Assembly (NCBI GenBank): GCA_028753945.1
Contig: JAPNXP010000014.1
Coordinates: forward strand, 5,208,001-5,272,000
Origin: Hexactinellida sp. DTS-2022
Taxonomy: Eukaryota; Porifera; Hexactinellida
Reading direction: 5' to 3'
DNA length: 64,000 bases
Shown here: positions 10,316-21,300 of the stretch, piece after piece
Position numbering within the stretch: position 1 is the first letter of the stretch
Layout of the letters: every line of letters begins with the position of its first letter
The notes under the pieces: model-generated
What the model was told of the DNA's origin: nothing
Database searches by the model: none
The model's input: only the letters and a program-made list of their open reading frames with translations
Made by a program: the position numbers and the translations under genes

Positions 10316-11563
10316 ATGAGTCGCTTTTTTCGATTTTCTCGCCTCTTCTATCTAACTACAGTCTCCTTATACCGACCCGCTATATACAGATTGCCCAATA
10401 AAGGGGTGTCTATACAACTCACTCGCTCCCTGTTCACTAGTGCCCCTCAGTTCGCGAAAAGAGACCACTATGAAGTGCTGGGGGTGTCAAAATCAGCTAC
10501 AGACTCGGAAATAAAGAGAGCGTATTTTAACCTAGCCAAAACATACCACCCCGACAAGAACAAAGAGGACCCCAGAGCTAAAGAGAAGTTTATAGAAATT
10601 AGCAACGCTTACGAGGTACTCTCGGACAAACAGAAACGGCAGAAGTATGACCTAATGGGGCACCAGGACCATGGATTCGGGGATCATGATTTCAGCTACC
10701 AGGACTTCCACGGGGCCGAGCAGCAGTTCCACACCTTCACGCAGGAGTTTGAGGATATCATCAACCAGTTCATGGGCAGGGAATCAATAGGCACAACCCA
10801 GACAGCTTATACCCTGGCCCTCACCTTTATGGAGGCGGTGCAAGGCTGTACTAAGAAGGTAGCTCACAGCTTTATGGAGCGCTGCGATAACTGCCAGGGC
10901 ACCGGCGCTGATAACAACTACGGGTACACCACCTGCAGGTTCTGTAAGGGCGCGGGAACTCGCGGCATCCAGCTGGGTCCCATTCGCATCCAGGAGGCCT
11001 GTGACGCGTGTGGGGGCGCGGGGAAGATGCCGAAGAGAATGTGTCTGGACTGTAAGGGCACTGGTAGCGTCAAGGAGCATCGGGAGCTCGCTATTCGCGT
11101 GCCAGCGGGGGTAAAGCATGGGCAGAGCACTATGGTCACCGACCCGGTATCTGGAATGAAGATTATTCTGAGATTCGACGTGCGTGAGTCCCTAGACTTC
11201 CGGCGGAACGGAGATGACGTGCATTCAGACGTGTCTGTACATATGGTGCAGGCCGTGTTTGGTGGGAATATCCGCGTGCTGGGTCTGGGTGGGATGATCG
11301 ATGTGGCCGTACCAGCCGGGATTCAGTCGCACCATAAGATACGATTAACTGGCCGCGGGGTACCTAGGATGAACGGGACAGGCGAAGGGGACCACTACCT
11401 GCACGTTAAGATCACAATACCAAAGAATCTGACTGAGGATCAACATCAACTTATGCTGAAATTTGCAAAATCTTTAGACCCAGAGGATATCCATGGTGAT
11501 TTTAAGGAATATGATTTCAGTTCGATATTCGCAAAGTTGAAGCGTAAAGTGAAAGGGGAGTGA
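10316..11563 (+). CDS. DNAJA3: Mitochondrial DnaJ homolog, subfamily A member 3 (Tid1)
   Basis: A 415-residue type I Hsp40. An arginine- and aromatic-rich N-terminal 45 residues look like a mitochondrial presequence. The J domain (about 50-117) has HPD at residues 78-80. A short glycine-poor linker precedes four CxxCxGxG zinc-binding repeats ([32 protein letters not shown]) and the two beta-barrel substrate-binding domains. It would stimulate mitochondrial Hsp70. Tid1 normally has a longer C-terminal tail; here the protein ends soon after the substrate-binding domain. Single exon, with markedly higher GC than the flanking spacers. Confidence 0.95.
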   Translation: MSRFFRFSRLFYLTTVSLYRPAIYRLPNKGVSIQLTRSLFTSAPQFAKRDHYEVLGVSKSATDSEIKRAYFNLAKTYHPDKNKEDPRAKEKFIEISNAYEVLSDKQKRQKYDLMGHQDHGFGDHDFSYQDFHGAEQQFHTFTQEFEDIINQFMGRESIGTTQTAYTLALTFMEAVQGCTKKVAHSFMERCDNCQGTGADNNYGYTTCRFCKGAGTRGIQLGPIRIQEACDACGGAGKMPKRMCLDCKGTGSVKEHRELAIRVPAGVKHGQSTMVTDPVSGMKIILRFDVRESLDFRRNGDDVHSDVSVHMVQAVFGGNIRVLGLGGMIDVAVPAGIQSHHKIRLTGRGVPRMNGTGEGDHYLHVKITIPKNLTEDQHQLMLKFAKSLDPEDIHGDFKEYDFSSIFAKLKRKVKGE

Positions 11564-12047
11564 TCCATTCTGTTCTGAGACTAGCAATTTCTGGTCTTTT
11601 TCGGACATCTCAATTTAATTAATTATTAATTAATTCGTAGCCTAGTTTGATTAAACTTCACTGATCGATTTACATCGTCCGCTTATCATAAGCTCATAAT
11701 TGGTTTAATAACCTTATTACGGAAGAATAAGTTTAATAAGTGAAATAATTTATACGCGTACAGGAAAAAAGGAAAAAGGAAAAATTACTCGACAAGTGAA
11801 TATTTACAGTAAAGATTAAAATATATCTACATCTAATAAAATTGCTTGCTATAGGGTATAGTGTTAATAACCTTATTATAATATAATTTTAAAACCAAGG
11901 CAGTCATTTCAATACTGGGCCACTATACTATAGTTAGTCGGCACAGTAAAAACGAAGGAAATTAAGCGATTTGGACAAAATAATAAACTATTAAAAAATA
12001 TAACGTTAATTTCCTATAATAAGGTGTTGTATAGCATTCTAGCTGAA
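11564..12047. other. Intergenic spacer with short repeats
   Basis: A 484 bp AT-rich gap. It contains a 15-bp perfect direct repeat TTAATAACCTTATTA at 11705-11719 and 11864-11878, an A/G-rich run near 11762-11785, and a 28-bp stretch (11935-11962) that recurs at 45034-45061 with 24 of 28 matches. No gene is visible. Confidence 0.5.
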
Positions 12048-12398
12048 ATGACAGACGAGAAGAGCAGATTATCTCAGCTGGAGGCTAACCCTCTCCCCAC
12101 CCTAATAGAGGTGCAGGCCCCGCCGCCCATAACGGAGAGCTCTCTCGTTATAACCGCTGTGCTGGTCATAGGCGCCTACCTGATACTGGGACTGCCGGGG
12201 CTAATAGCCGGCGTGTTCCTGGTGCTAGCCTTCCTCAAGCTTAGGGACAGGGAGTACGAGAAGGCCGTCAGGTATAACAGGATAGCGCGAGTCGTGGCTA
12301 TCATATTCCTGGTCGTGGGGATAGGCTTGACAGTCCTGTGTGTAGCGACTTTGTTTGTTTACCACGCTATCCTTAAACCAATTATACTAGCTAATTAA
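12048..12398 (+). CDS. Small two-pass membrane protein, CD225/dispanin-like
   Basis: A 116-residue protein. A proline-rich N-terminal third (residues 15-29) is followed by a long hydrophobic region (about 32-64, with GLPGLIAGV in it), a charged loop with KLRDREYEKAVRYNR, and a second membrane segment (about 81-107). Two C-terminal membrane segments joined by a basic loop with an A-x-x-x-x-A-R pattern are the layout of dispanin/CD225 proteins (IFITM, PRRT, SYNDIG1). The dispanin double cysteine is not evident, so the family call is tentative. The start is the ATG at 12048; an in-frame extension to 12024 begins with GTG. TAG lies 5 nt before the ATG. Confidence 0.6.
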   Translation: MTDEKSRLSQLEANPLPTLIEVQAPPPITESSLVITAVLVIGAYLILGLPGLIAGVFLVLAFLKLRDREYEKAVRYNRIARVVAIIFLVVGIGLTVLCVATLFVYHAILKPIILAN

Positions 12399-12538
12399 GC
12401 GAACAGGATTCTTATTTATTCCCTCGAACATGTGATTTGTAATGCGAACTTTCAATTTTGTAATTAATTTTATCAATTAAAGTACAATTAACTTTTCGAT
12501 ATTATCATAAGAAACAAACTGACTCTATTTGGTTAGCA

Positions 12539-13782
12539 ATGGCTTCTCTAGGGGAACTAAGAAATAAGATTCTTCTGAATGAAGCTAAGATCGACACGGC
12601 TGCAGCACAGACAGTATGCGGCAGATCTCTCCGTGATTACATCCGGGACATGCGAATAGATATCAAGCACAGGTCGGATGAAGAGATGGAGTTTGATATG
12701 ATCGGGGTTGACGCTTCTATAGCTAACGCGTACCGCAGGATAATGATAGCAGAGGTGCCCATAATGGCTATTGAGAAGGTTTATATGATGAACAACACCT
12801 CTCTTATGCCAGACGAAGTGCTGGCTCACAGAATGGGACTCATCCCCATTAAGGCAGACCCCAGGTATCATTCATATACAGCTTTTAATATACGTAATGG
12901 CAACTCGCAAGTACACGAATTTTCCTTACTAATAAGCGAACTAGCTACTAATAGGGGACTTAATTTAGTACCATTAAAATGCTTGCTTATGTACAGAAAA
13001 TTTATAAATTGATAATTCTAGGCCATATTGCTATAGGGGTATAGGAGACTATCTATTATGCGACACAACTGTACATTAGCTAACATAGCTGTGTGCCCTG
13101 TAGACTGTTCAGCTACCCTCAGTACAGCGAGAACAAGAGTCTGGTGGCAGAACCCGGATCCGTGCTGGAGTTCCAGCTGAGCGTCCGCTGCTCGCACAAC
13201 CGCGAGGCGGCCGAGGGCGCCACGCTCCCGGAGGAGAAGTATAAGAACTCCAATGTGTACACGAGCCACATGAAGTGGGTACCTATAGGGGACCAGGCCG
13301 AGCGGCTGGGGGAGGTGGGGCCCTGTCAGGACGATATTCTCATTATGAAGCTGAGGCCGGGACAGGAGATTAGAATGAAGATGCACTGCGTTAAGGGAAT
13401 AGGCAAGGACCACGCCAAGTTCTCCCCAGTGGCCACTGCCACGTACAGACTTATGCCCTGTATACAGCTTAAGGGACAAGTGACGGGAGAACTGGCTAGG
13501 AAGCTGCAGGGCTGCTTTCCTGAGGGCGTTATTGGGATCAGGAGGGAGAAGGGGGTAGATGTGGCGTTTGTTGATGACGTAAGGAAAGATACGGCCACAC
13601 GCGAGGTGCTGAGGTATAAAGAGTTGAAAGATATGATAGAACTGTCTAGGGTCAGTGACCACTATATATTCACTGTTGAGTCTATTGGCGTGCTCTCGCC
13701 ACTCGATATAGTGAAGGAGGCAATGAAGATACTCATTGAGAAGTGCGATTATTTCATTGGGGAGATTGACAAGAGAACTTAG
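12539..13782 (+). CDS. POLR1C: RNA polymerases I and III subunit RPAC1 (2 exons)
   Basis: Exons 12539-12864 and 13104-13782; the 239-bp GT-AG intron splits an Arg codon (AG|A). The product is 334 residues (human 346). RPAC1 is the AC40 alpha-like subunit shared by Pol I and Pol III, pairing with RPAC2 in the assembly platform. Exon 1 carries ANAYRRIMIAEVP and AHRMGLIPI. Exon 2 carries HCVKGIGKDHAKFSPVATA and DHYIFTVES, all nearly identical to animal orthologues. A 274-residue ORF antisense to exon 2 is a shadow. TAG lies 2 nt before the ATG. Confidence 0.96.
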
Positions 13783-13858
13783 AATATTTTTATTGTTAGA
13801 AGAGTTTTCAATCCCGATTGTATTAATTGTATAGCATAACATTTGTTTGTTTCTGTGC

Positions 13859-13861
13859 TAG
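13859..13861 (+). promoter_or_regulatory. Candidate trans-splice or 5'UTR acceptor before LONP2
   Basis: A T-rich tract (13842-13858) ends in CTAG 4 nt before the LONP2 ATG, indistinguishable from the cis-acceptors used later in the same gene. No donor can be assigned, because POLR1C ends only 83 bp upstream. A spliced leader would explain it. Confidence 0.5.
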
Positions 13862-13865
13862 CTTG

Positions 13866-16800
13866 ATGTCGGTTAACCTGTTCCAGTTCGGAGAGGAGGC
13901 CCCGATCCTTGTGGTTAAGGACTTTATAGTTCTGCCAGTGGCGTTCGGCAGACTGACTCTTAACTACGGTAAGAACACGAGCGAGAGCATTAGTCTGATT
14001 GAGAGGGAGTTCTGGAACGACGACAACTGGATGAATAAGATTCTAATCGTTCTGCCGCTGACAGCTGATGAGTTTGACAGGTTCGAGACAGGCGACATTA
14101 AGAAGAAGAGAAGTGTTGTAGAGGACCAGATTGGGACCTCAGTCAAGATAAACAAACTCCTTGCTAGATCCAACCCAAGGCCACATTTCCAAGTAAAGCT
14201 GTTATCATTAACATAATATACGCTTTATTAATCAGAACATATTGCTAGGTATTCATGACAGGGCTCGGCCGTGTTCGTGTGAAGTCTCTGCGACTTGTAT
14301 CGGAGTACTACAAGGCTAGATACAACCAAGAGGATCCCAAGCTCGACGTTAACTCTCTCCCCAACAGTGTTAAGCAGTTCCAGACTGAGGCTCAGAAGTT
14401 TATAAAGTCTATCCGCCACAAGCTGAGTCAGAGGACTTCTCGTCAGCTGTTCGCCACCATCCGTGGTACCTCCCCAGAGCTGTACCCAGATCTCCTGGCC
14501 TCCTTTCTGCACCTGGAGTTCTCTGATAAGCTGGATCTGTTGCGGGCTACCGAACTGGAGAGTAGGTTCAGAGTATTCATTAGCATCTACCGGAAGAAAG
14601 CTCAGCTGTTGCAGCAGGAGGAGAATAGGAACACAGACAACCCACTTACTGTCTTCTGGAAGTCTGGGCACGAGCAGAGCGAAAACTCGGTACGTTTCGT
14701 GCCCGAAATACATGCATAACTAACTAAATAAATAATAACTAACTAACTAACTGAATAACTAACTAACTAACTAAATAAATAGATACATAAATAGCTAACT
14801 AACAACTAACTAAATAAATAAATAGATACATAAATGTAATCTATTTTAAAGAGATCATAACTTTATAGCAAACACCCGCTTCAAGAAAGCAACAACCGAG
14901 AGACTTACTGTCTAAGCTGCGGGATAAACTAGAAACTGGGAATCTCCCCGAACACGCCAGGGAGACCGCAGAGATGGAGATGCTTAAGCTGGAGAAGATA
15001 CAGCCGCACAACCCAGAGTACCACGTATCTCTGAAGTACCTGGAGTTCCTATTGGATCTCCCGTGGGACAGGGCCACTAAGGATAGTGTGGATGTCAAGA
15101 AGGCCAGGCTAGGTGACTAATGTACAGCTTTATAAACCAGTGTTCTTATACAAGGAATTATCCAAGAGCGCGAAATTTGAATTTAGGAGCGCGAAAACTT
15201 GGTATCTTCCCCTATACTGTAACATTAATTTGTGATTTAGGCGTATGAAAATTGGTCAGAAAATGGCTGTATAATACACTGTTCTTATATGGTAATTCCA
15301 GATTTGGACGCTGACCACTACGGCATGGATAAGCTCAAGAAGAGAATCTTGGAGTACTTGGCAGTGCAGAGTCTAAAGAACGACCTCAAGGGCCCTATCC
15401 TCTGCTTCGTGGGGCCCCCTGGCGTGGGCAAGACTAGCATAGCCAAGGCTATAGCAGACACCCTAGGGAGGAAGTTCCACCGCATATCTCTTGGGGGCGT
15501 GGCCGACCAGTCGGAGATAAGGGGACACAGACGGACCTACATCGGGTCTCTGCCAGGGCGCATCCTGCAGGGGATAAAGCATGTGGGAGTGAATAACCCA
15601 GTTATTCTGCTAGACGAGGTAATGCCATAGGCGCAGTTCAAACGTTACGTAACGCAATGTTCCACAAATTTAGATACACCCTCTATGTTACGCTTATTTG
15701 ACCATTTATAATCTAAATAAATTATGCACTTATTTAATACAAAAAAGATGGTTTGTAACACATTGGTTAACCACCCCCTTGGAAGCGTTACATAACGTTT
15801 GTACGCTCCTAGTACAGTGCCTGTATTACGGCTGTAATGTGCCTGTACTGTAGGTAGACAAGCTGAGCAGAGGGGTGCAGGGGGACCCAGCGGGGGCTCT
15901 GCTGGAGGTGCTGGACCCGGAGCAGAACTATTCCTTCGTAGACCACTACCTTGGCATCAGCTTCGATCTGTCCACAGTCCTGTTCATATGCACTGTGAAC
16001 ACAGTACATACGATCCCTAGGGCCCTGAGGGACCGACTGGAGCTGATAGAGGTGCCCGGGTATTCGCAGGAGGAGAAACTAGAAATAGCGCAGAGGTACC
16101 TTATCCCCAAACAGCTGAAGAAGCACGGGCTGGAGACTCAGCACCTCAGCATACCCAGCGACAGCACACAGATACTCATTGGTAGGCACTCCCTTATAGT
16201 CCCTTATAACCTTCTCTAGTCCCTTATAGTCCTCTCTAGATAATGGGATAATTAACTGATAATGCAAATAGTTATGAATTCTTCTGTACGAATGATCAGT
16301 TATTAGTCATTCAATTACAGCTCCCGTAGAGTAATATTTGATCAATTTCATAGGACACAAAAACTGTCGTTGTAATGAAAAGTTGAAAACCTAAGTAATT
16401 ATTGTATAACTATCACCCTATATCTCTATGTGTGTGTAGCTAACTACACGAGAGAGGCAGGCGTCCGGGAGCTGGAGAGACAGATCGCGGCCGTGTGTCG
16501 CGCCGTGGCGGTGCGAATAGCGGAGACTCAGCTGGAGGGGGGCGTGGAGACGTTCCACCTGGATCCGGTGGCGATAGAGGAGATCCTCGGTCCGACTCTG
16601 TTCGAGCACGACATCGCGGAGAGGGTGTCCCGACCAGGAATAGCCACGGGACTCGCCTGGACCAGCTTCGGCGGAGAAATCCTGTTTGTTGAGGCCTCCA
16701 AGATGAACGGACGCGGCAAACTGACCCTGACAGGGAATCTGGGTGACGTCATGAAGGAGTCCGCACAGCTGGCTCTGAATTGGATTAAGTCGAACCTGGC

Positions 16801-17194
16801 GAGCTTCGGTCTGCAGTGGGACCCGAGCACCACGGATATCCATATCCACTTCCCGGCGGGGGCTGTCGGCAAAGACGGGCCTTCGGCCGGAGTGACAATC
16901 CTGACAGCAATAGTGTCTCTGCTCTCACAGCAGTCAGTGGAGCCGGATCTCGCGATGACAGGCGAGATAACCCTGAGGGGACTGGTGCTGCCAGTGGGGG
17001 GCGTAAAGGATAAAGTGCTAGGCGCGCATAGGGCAGGTATACGGAGAGTTCTGCTGCCGCATCGGAATAAGAAGAATCTGTTTGATATTCCAAAGTCCCT
17101 GCAGGAGCAGATGAAGTTTATATTCGTATCGCATATCCCTGATGTGATAGAGGCAGCGTTCAACGGCCGTGTTAAGCCAGTTAGTAAACTGTAA
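13866..17194 (+). CDS. LONP2: Peroxisomal Lon protease (6 exons)
   Basis: Exons 13866-14192, 14249-14689, 14869-15112, 15302-15618, 15854-16181 and 16440-17194. All junctions are GT-AG with matching phases, giving 803 residues (human 852). The order is an N-terminal LAN domain, the AAA+ module with Walker [10 protein letters not shown] and Walker B VILLDEVDK (rebuilt across the exon 4/5 junction), then the protease domain with the Ser-Lys dyad in KDGPSAGVT and [12 protein letters not shown]. The last three residues are SKL, a PTS1 signal, which separates LONP2 from mitochondrial LONP1. It degrades oxidised or processed peroxisomal matrix proteins. Intron 2 is full of TAAC/AAAT simple repeats, and intron 4 contains a TIR-flanked element. 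Confidence 0.96.
14717..14835. repeat. Low-complexity TAAC/AAAT tandem repeat
   Basis: Irregular runs of (CTAA)n and (AAAT)n with interspersed AGATACATAAAT units occupy most of LONP2 intron 2. The unit AATAAATAGATACATAAAT occurs twice, showing a larger-scale duplication. Confidence 0.85.
15639..15801. mobile_element. Candidate MITE in LONP2 intron 4
   Basis: A 17-bp terminal inverted repeat CAAACGTTACGTAACGC (15639-15655) matches the complement of 15785-15801 at 16 of 17 positions and encloses 129 bp of non-coding AT-rich sequence. No clear target-site duplication is seen, so the exact ends are uncertain. Confidence 0.55.
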
Positions 17195-17277
17195 TACGAA
17201 ATTGATGGGAGGATATATTTTATTATGTATCGTATTTGTAGTCTTATTTTATACATTATAATGTGTTAGTTAGATCA

Positions 17278-18159
17278 ATGGTTAGCCTGAACGAGACACG
17301 AGGAGGCTTCTTCTACACACAGACAGCTAAGGAAGCTACGCAACAGAACACAACCCGAGACCCAGACATCACCGCGAATGCTCCAGACAGGAGACCGTCT
17401 GGCGTTTCTCTGTTAGACGGCAGTTCTCTGGGCTCTAGCACTGTGATTAGAACGTCCACACGCAATCACTTTAAGTGCATTTACACTGGCTATCTGTCCA
17501 TGTTCGAGCTGTTGGTTCTATGCCTCTATACACTGGCTTGTTTTATTGATATTTATGTGGTACAAGACGCTAAGTTCATAGCTGATGTTTTTAGGAATAA
17601 GTTCTCTTTTTACTCGCTGCTGCATGTGTTTTTATGGATAATCGTTTTTATCATCGATCGCGCTACTCAATACTTGCACCATAAAATCCGTTTGCGAGGT
17701 TACTTGAAGCTGTATCTCCGACTGAGGAATGTCCGTAGAATTCCCATTATAGTCTACTCGTCTGGCATAGCCGCCATTGTGCTGGTGTTCTCTATGGAGC
17801 GACAGATAACCTATTTCATCACATTCTCTATATTCCAATTCGACTATTTCATCACTATAATAGTCGGTATAGAGCTAATAGCGAGTAGTATCGGCTTACT
17901 CTACTATATCTGGCTAACGCTTCGGTTTAACCACAGCAAACCTAAGCCGGATACAATCGGTACAGAGGGTCACATGATCGCTCCATTCCTCTCGGCCCCT
18001 CCGGACATTGGGTTCAGTAGGGACGACGAGACAGAGAATGTGGAGGAGCTGCTTGACAAACAAGCCGACATGATTCGGTATCTGAAAGCGCATAATGCCA
18101 ACCTGGGACGGAAGATAAACGAACTGCGAGATAAACTCGGGCCCGAGACTAACAATTGA
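17278..18159 (+). CDS. TMEM192: Transmembrane protein 192
   Basis: A 293-residue late endosome/lysosome membrane protein. A disordered N-terminal region of about 65 residues is followed by four hydrophobic segments, a basic stretch between the second and third, and a cytosolic tail. The tail has the diagnostic EELLDKQADMIRYLKAHNA, corresponding to EEIVEKQGDTIEYLKRHNA of human TMEM192 (271 residues). The RRIPIIVYSSG region also aligns with the vertebrate protein. The start is the ATG at 17278 (the frame extends to a GTG at 17263). TAG lies 4 nt before the ATG. The gene begins 83 bp after LONP2. Confidence 0.88.
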   Translation: MVSLNETRGGFFYTQTAKEATQQNTTRDPDITANAPDRRPSGVSLLDGSSLGSSTVIRTSTRNHFKCIYTGYLSMFELLVLCLYTLACFIDIYVVQDAKFIADVFRNKFSFYSLLHVFLWIIVFIIDRATQYLHHKIRLRGYLKLYLRLRNVRRIPIIVYSSGIAAIVLVFSMERQITYFITFSIFQFDYFITIIVGIELIASSIGLLYYIWLTLRFNHSKPKPDTIGTEGHMIAPFLSAPPDIGFSRDDETENVEELLDKQADMIRYLKAHNANLGRKINELRDKLGPETNN

Positions 18160-18318
18160 ATTGCGCTAATGCATATGCATATTACCCGTATCTGTTTTGA
18201 TTTTATCCTAGCGAATCGTTATAGTGTTGTTTTACATTTCAAATTGCATCATTAAACTAATATTTTATGTAATTAATTGACACATAACACCTCCTAGTAT
18301 CTAATACAGGCGTGGTAC

Positions 18319-21300
18319 ATGACGTCACAAATACAACACATTCTGCTGAAGGCCCGAGTCAGTGACAAGAACCAGAGTCGCTATTCTCTGACTATTGAAG
18401 AAGAGCTAGAAGCAGTGTTTTGCCAGGACTCCATTTCTTCCAATACTGGGGAGTCTGATGGTATAGTCTGTCTTATTGAGGACTCAATTAATGTTCTGAC
18501 TTATAATAAGAAGTTTGAGTCTTCTCTCGCGAAACCTGTTATTTCCGTGTTGTCTAATCACATCGAGAGTATGGGCATACAGGGGGTCATTAGCCTGACA
18601 GAATATTTTGTAAATATTGTTAAACGTGGGGAGTTAGTGCAGCCGCATGCATTCCAATTGCTCACACAGTTGCTAACAATTATCAACGACCACGAGTTAA
18701 CTATTGGGGACCTAGAGTCTATGGATATTGATGCTACACACGAGTTAACAATGGCAGATAACTCAGAAACGGAAGATTCGAAACAAAGCGCGATTACAAC
18801 TCAGGTTATAAATACTCTGTGTGCTTCCTCTTGGCACCTCTCAGCTGTTCTCCCGCTGGCCAGAGCTCTGAGGAGTGTCCAGCTGTCGGAACAGCTGTTT
18901 AGAGTGTTCGTAGACAAGTGCATGCTGACTCTGTCTAGAAACGAAGAGCCACAGGAGATCCCTGTTGTAATTAAGGAAATATTAACTTCAGTCACTGCTA
19001 GTAAAGTGACCGGTTTTCTATCTGCAATTAACTTAGCTTATAATACAATGGAAACTGGTATTATAGGGAAATCCACTCTCTGTGATCTCTTTGAATCCTA
19101 TGGTCTTGTCTTACAATATCTTTCACAGAACAAGTATGTTTGCCAAGAAGTGTTTAAGCACTTAAAGCTAGTCTCTAGCGAGGAGAGAAGTATAACTAAG
19201 ATTGAGATGTCTACGTTTATCGCTATGATGGGACTAGCAAGGTATCAGCAGACGGTGTCTGACTCGATTTATTCTCTGATTATGAAAGGCTACAGAGATG
19301 AGGATAAGTTAGTGCAGTCGAAACTCCTTCGTATGATGGGTGAAATGAGAGGGTTTGAGAGGTTTGACATTGTTTTAACGGATATAGTTAGAAAGACGAA
19401 TGGTTGGGATCCTATTGTGATGCAAGGGTTTGTTAAGTTGGGCATTAGTTTGATATTCAATTCATCGAATAAATTGAGAGAAAGCACCTTGTCAACTGAT
19501 CCACTCGCGAAAACCGCGAATTTGGGTGTAAGCCTTGTTAGCGAAATATTCAAACTTCACCCAGGCATGCGCCAACACATTCTCTGCAGCTCTTTAGAGC
19601 AGATAGTCACGCTAACCTATAATTCCGGTAAAATGCCCTACCTGACCCTCCTTAAGACGATAGTAAGCTCCGCTCCTCAGCTGGTGCTGGACTGCACTGA
19701 CCGCGTGGTGGACTCTCTCGACTACGTCACTGCTCTCCCTCTCCCTATCGCCTACGCGCTCCTAGACGCAATCCAACCGCTTATAAAGTACAGCATAAAG
19801 CTGAGAGACGCTCTGCTGCTGAAGATGAGGAAAGCTCTCTTCATGAAGAACAGGTCTGCCAGGTGTATCGGGGTGTACGGGTTTCTGTCTGTCTTGAAGA
19901 AGTTTAAAATTAATATCGATGGCATGTTGACTCTCTGTTCGCAGCGCCCCATTTCGCAGCCTTTCTCTTCCAGTCAGATTCTAGTCGATATCCGGGACCG
20001 CCCTGCCCTGACCCCAGAGGCAAACGAGGGCCTCTGTCTGGAGGTGCTAGGTATCCTGCAGCGGTCTCTCTCACAGACGAGTGACGTCAAACAGGTGCTG
20101 TATAACGGGTTCTACGACGTGCTGTGCGTTAACCCACAGCTAGACACGCCTATTCTAGAGATGCTGTTAAGCCAACTGAAATCCTATATCCCTAGGGATA
20201 ACCGTGTGGGCGAGGTGGTGCAGCCGGCGGTATTCAGGCTAGACATGCTATTCCAGTTCTCAGGCGTAGAGTTTGTCCCCACAGAGTCCCTCCCTGCCCT
20301 GGTGACCAGCATACAGCTGTGCTACCTTAAGGTGGTCAGCAGGAAGAGCAGTAGCGAGATAGAAACAGCTGACGAGGATAATATTGTAAGCCAGGTGAAG
20401 GCTTGTCTAGAAATGTTAACGCAGAAAATGAGTGATGCTAGTTTGGATGATTTTGACTTGAGTATTAACTCTGACTTCACTGGTGAAGCGACGGGAAAGA
20501 AGAATAGGTTTATAGCTAGGACGCTGATAGGAGTATACGAGGCTCTTATAGAGTATAGCTTTCTACGCGACGAGATATCCTCTGTCCTGTCTGAGAGAAT
20601 ACTGCTGCTGTATCTTAAATGCGAGCGCATAATGACTCTGTTAAGAGAGAAGCTGCTGCCCCAGCGTAGGAGCATGGTGGCTCAGAAGGACAATGATGTT
20701 ACGTCACTCACATTCACTTCTCTGGTACACATTCTAACCAGTCTACTCAGTGATAATAACCCGGCTCACGAGTTGGCACTTACGGACCTTAGACAGAATG
20801 TGGCGTTAGTCAGACACGCTTTTAATGCCGCCATTATTCGCCTTACGGAGCTACAAGCGAGTGGGTACATACTCGACTCCCCGTGGCTCTACCAAGAGAA
20901 GACTTTTAAGAAAGCATACCAACTAGGCCGGGTGCTATTACGTCACATTTACACGCCTATAGTGCACAGCAAGTCGGGTGCCTGGAAGCGGGACAAGGGC
21001 CGGCCGCTGGAGCAGCTCGTGTTCGAGGCTCTGGCTATTCTCTTCAGCTACATACAGAAGCATATGAGTCAGCACAAGCTTAAGTTCCTAGCCAGCATCC
21101 GGCCCGATAGCGAGCCGCATACGACAGATGAGAGCAACCTAGAAGCGCTAGCAGAAGTGGCTTACTTACATCTGCAGGGATTCCATACCATTCTCCTGGG
21201 GATATTCGCACATCAACAAGACCGGTTCTCTGCCAGAGATGCCGCGTACATTCTGCAGATATGCAGCGTGCTGCACAGCTGGCTGCCCATTGAGTCGCCA

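Noticed and set aside
13018..13842. 274-codon frame antisense to POLR1C exon 2
   Set aside because: It is the reverse of a highly conserved exon, with low-complexity His/Leu-rich translation.
16528..17256. 242-codon open frame antisense to LONP2 exon 6
   Set aside because: It is a GC-rich shadow of the protease domain; the sense strand encodes conserved motifs and the antisense product has no family features.
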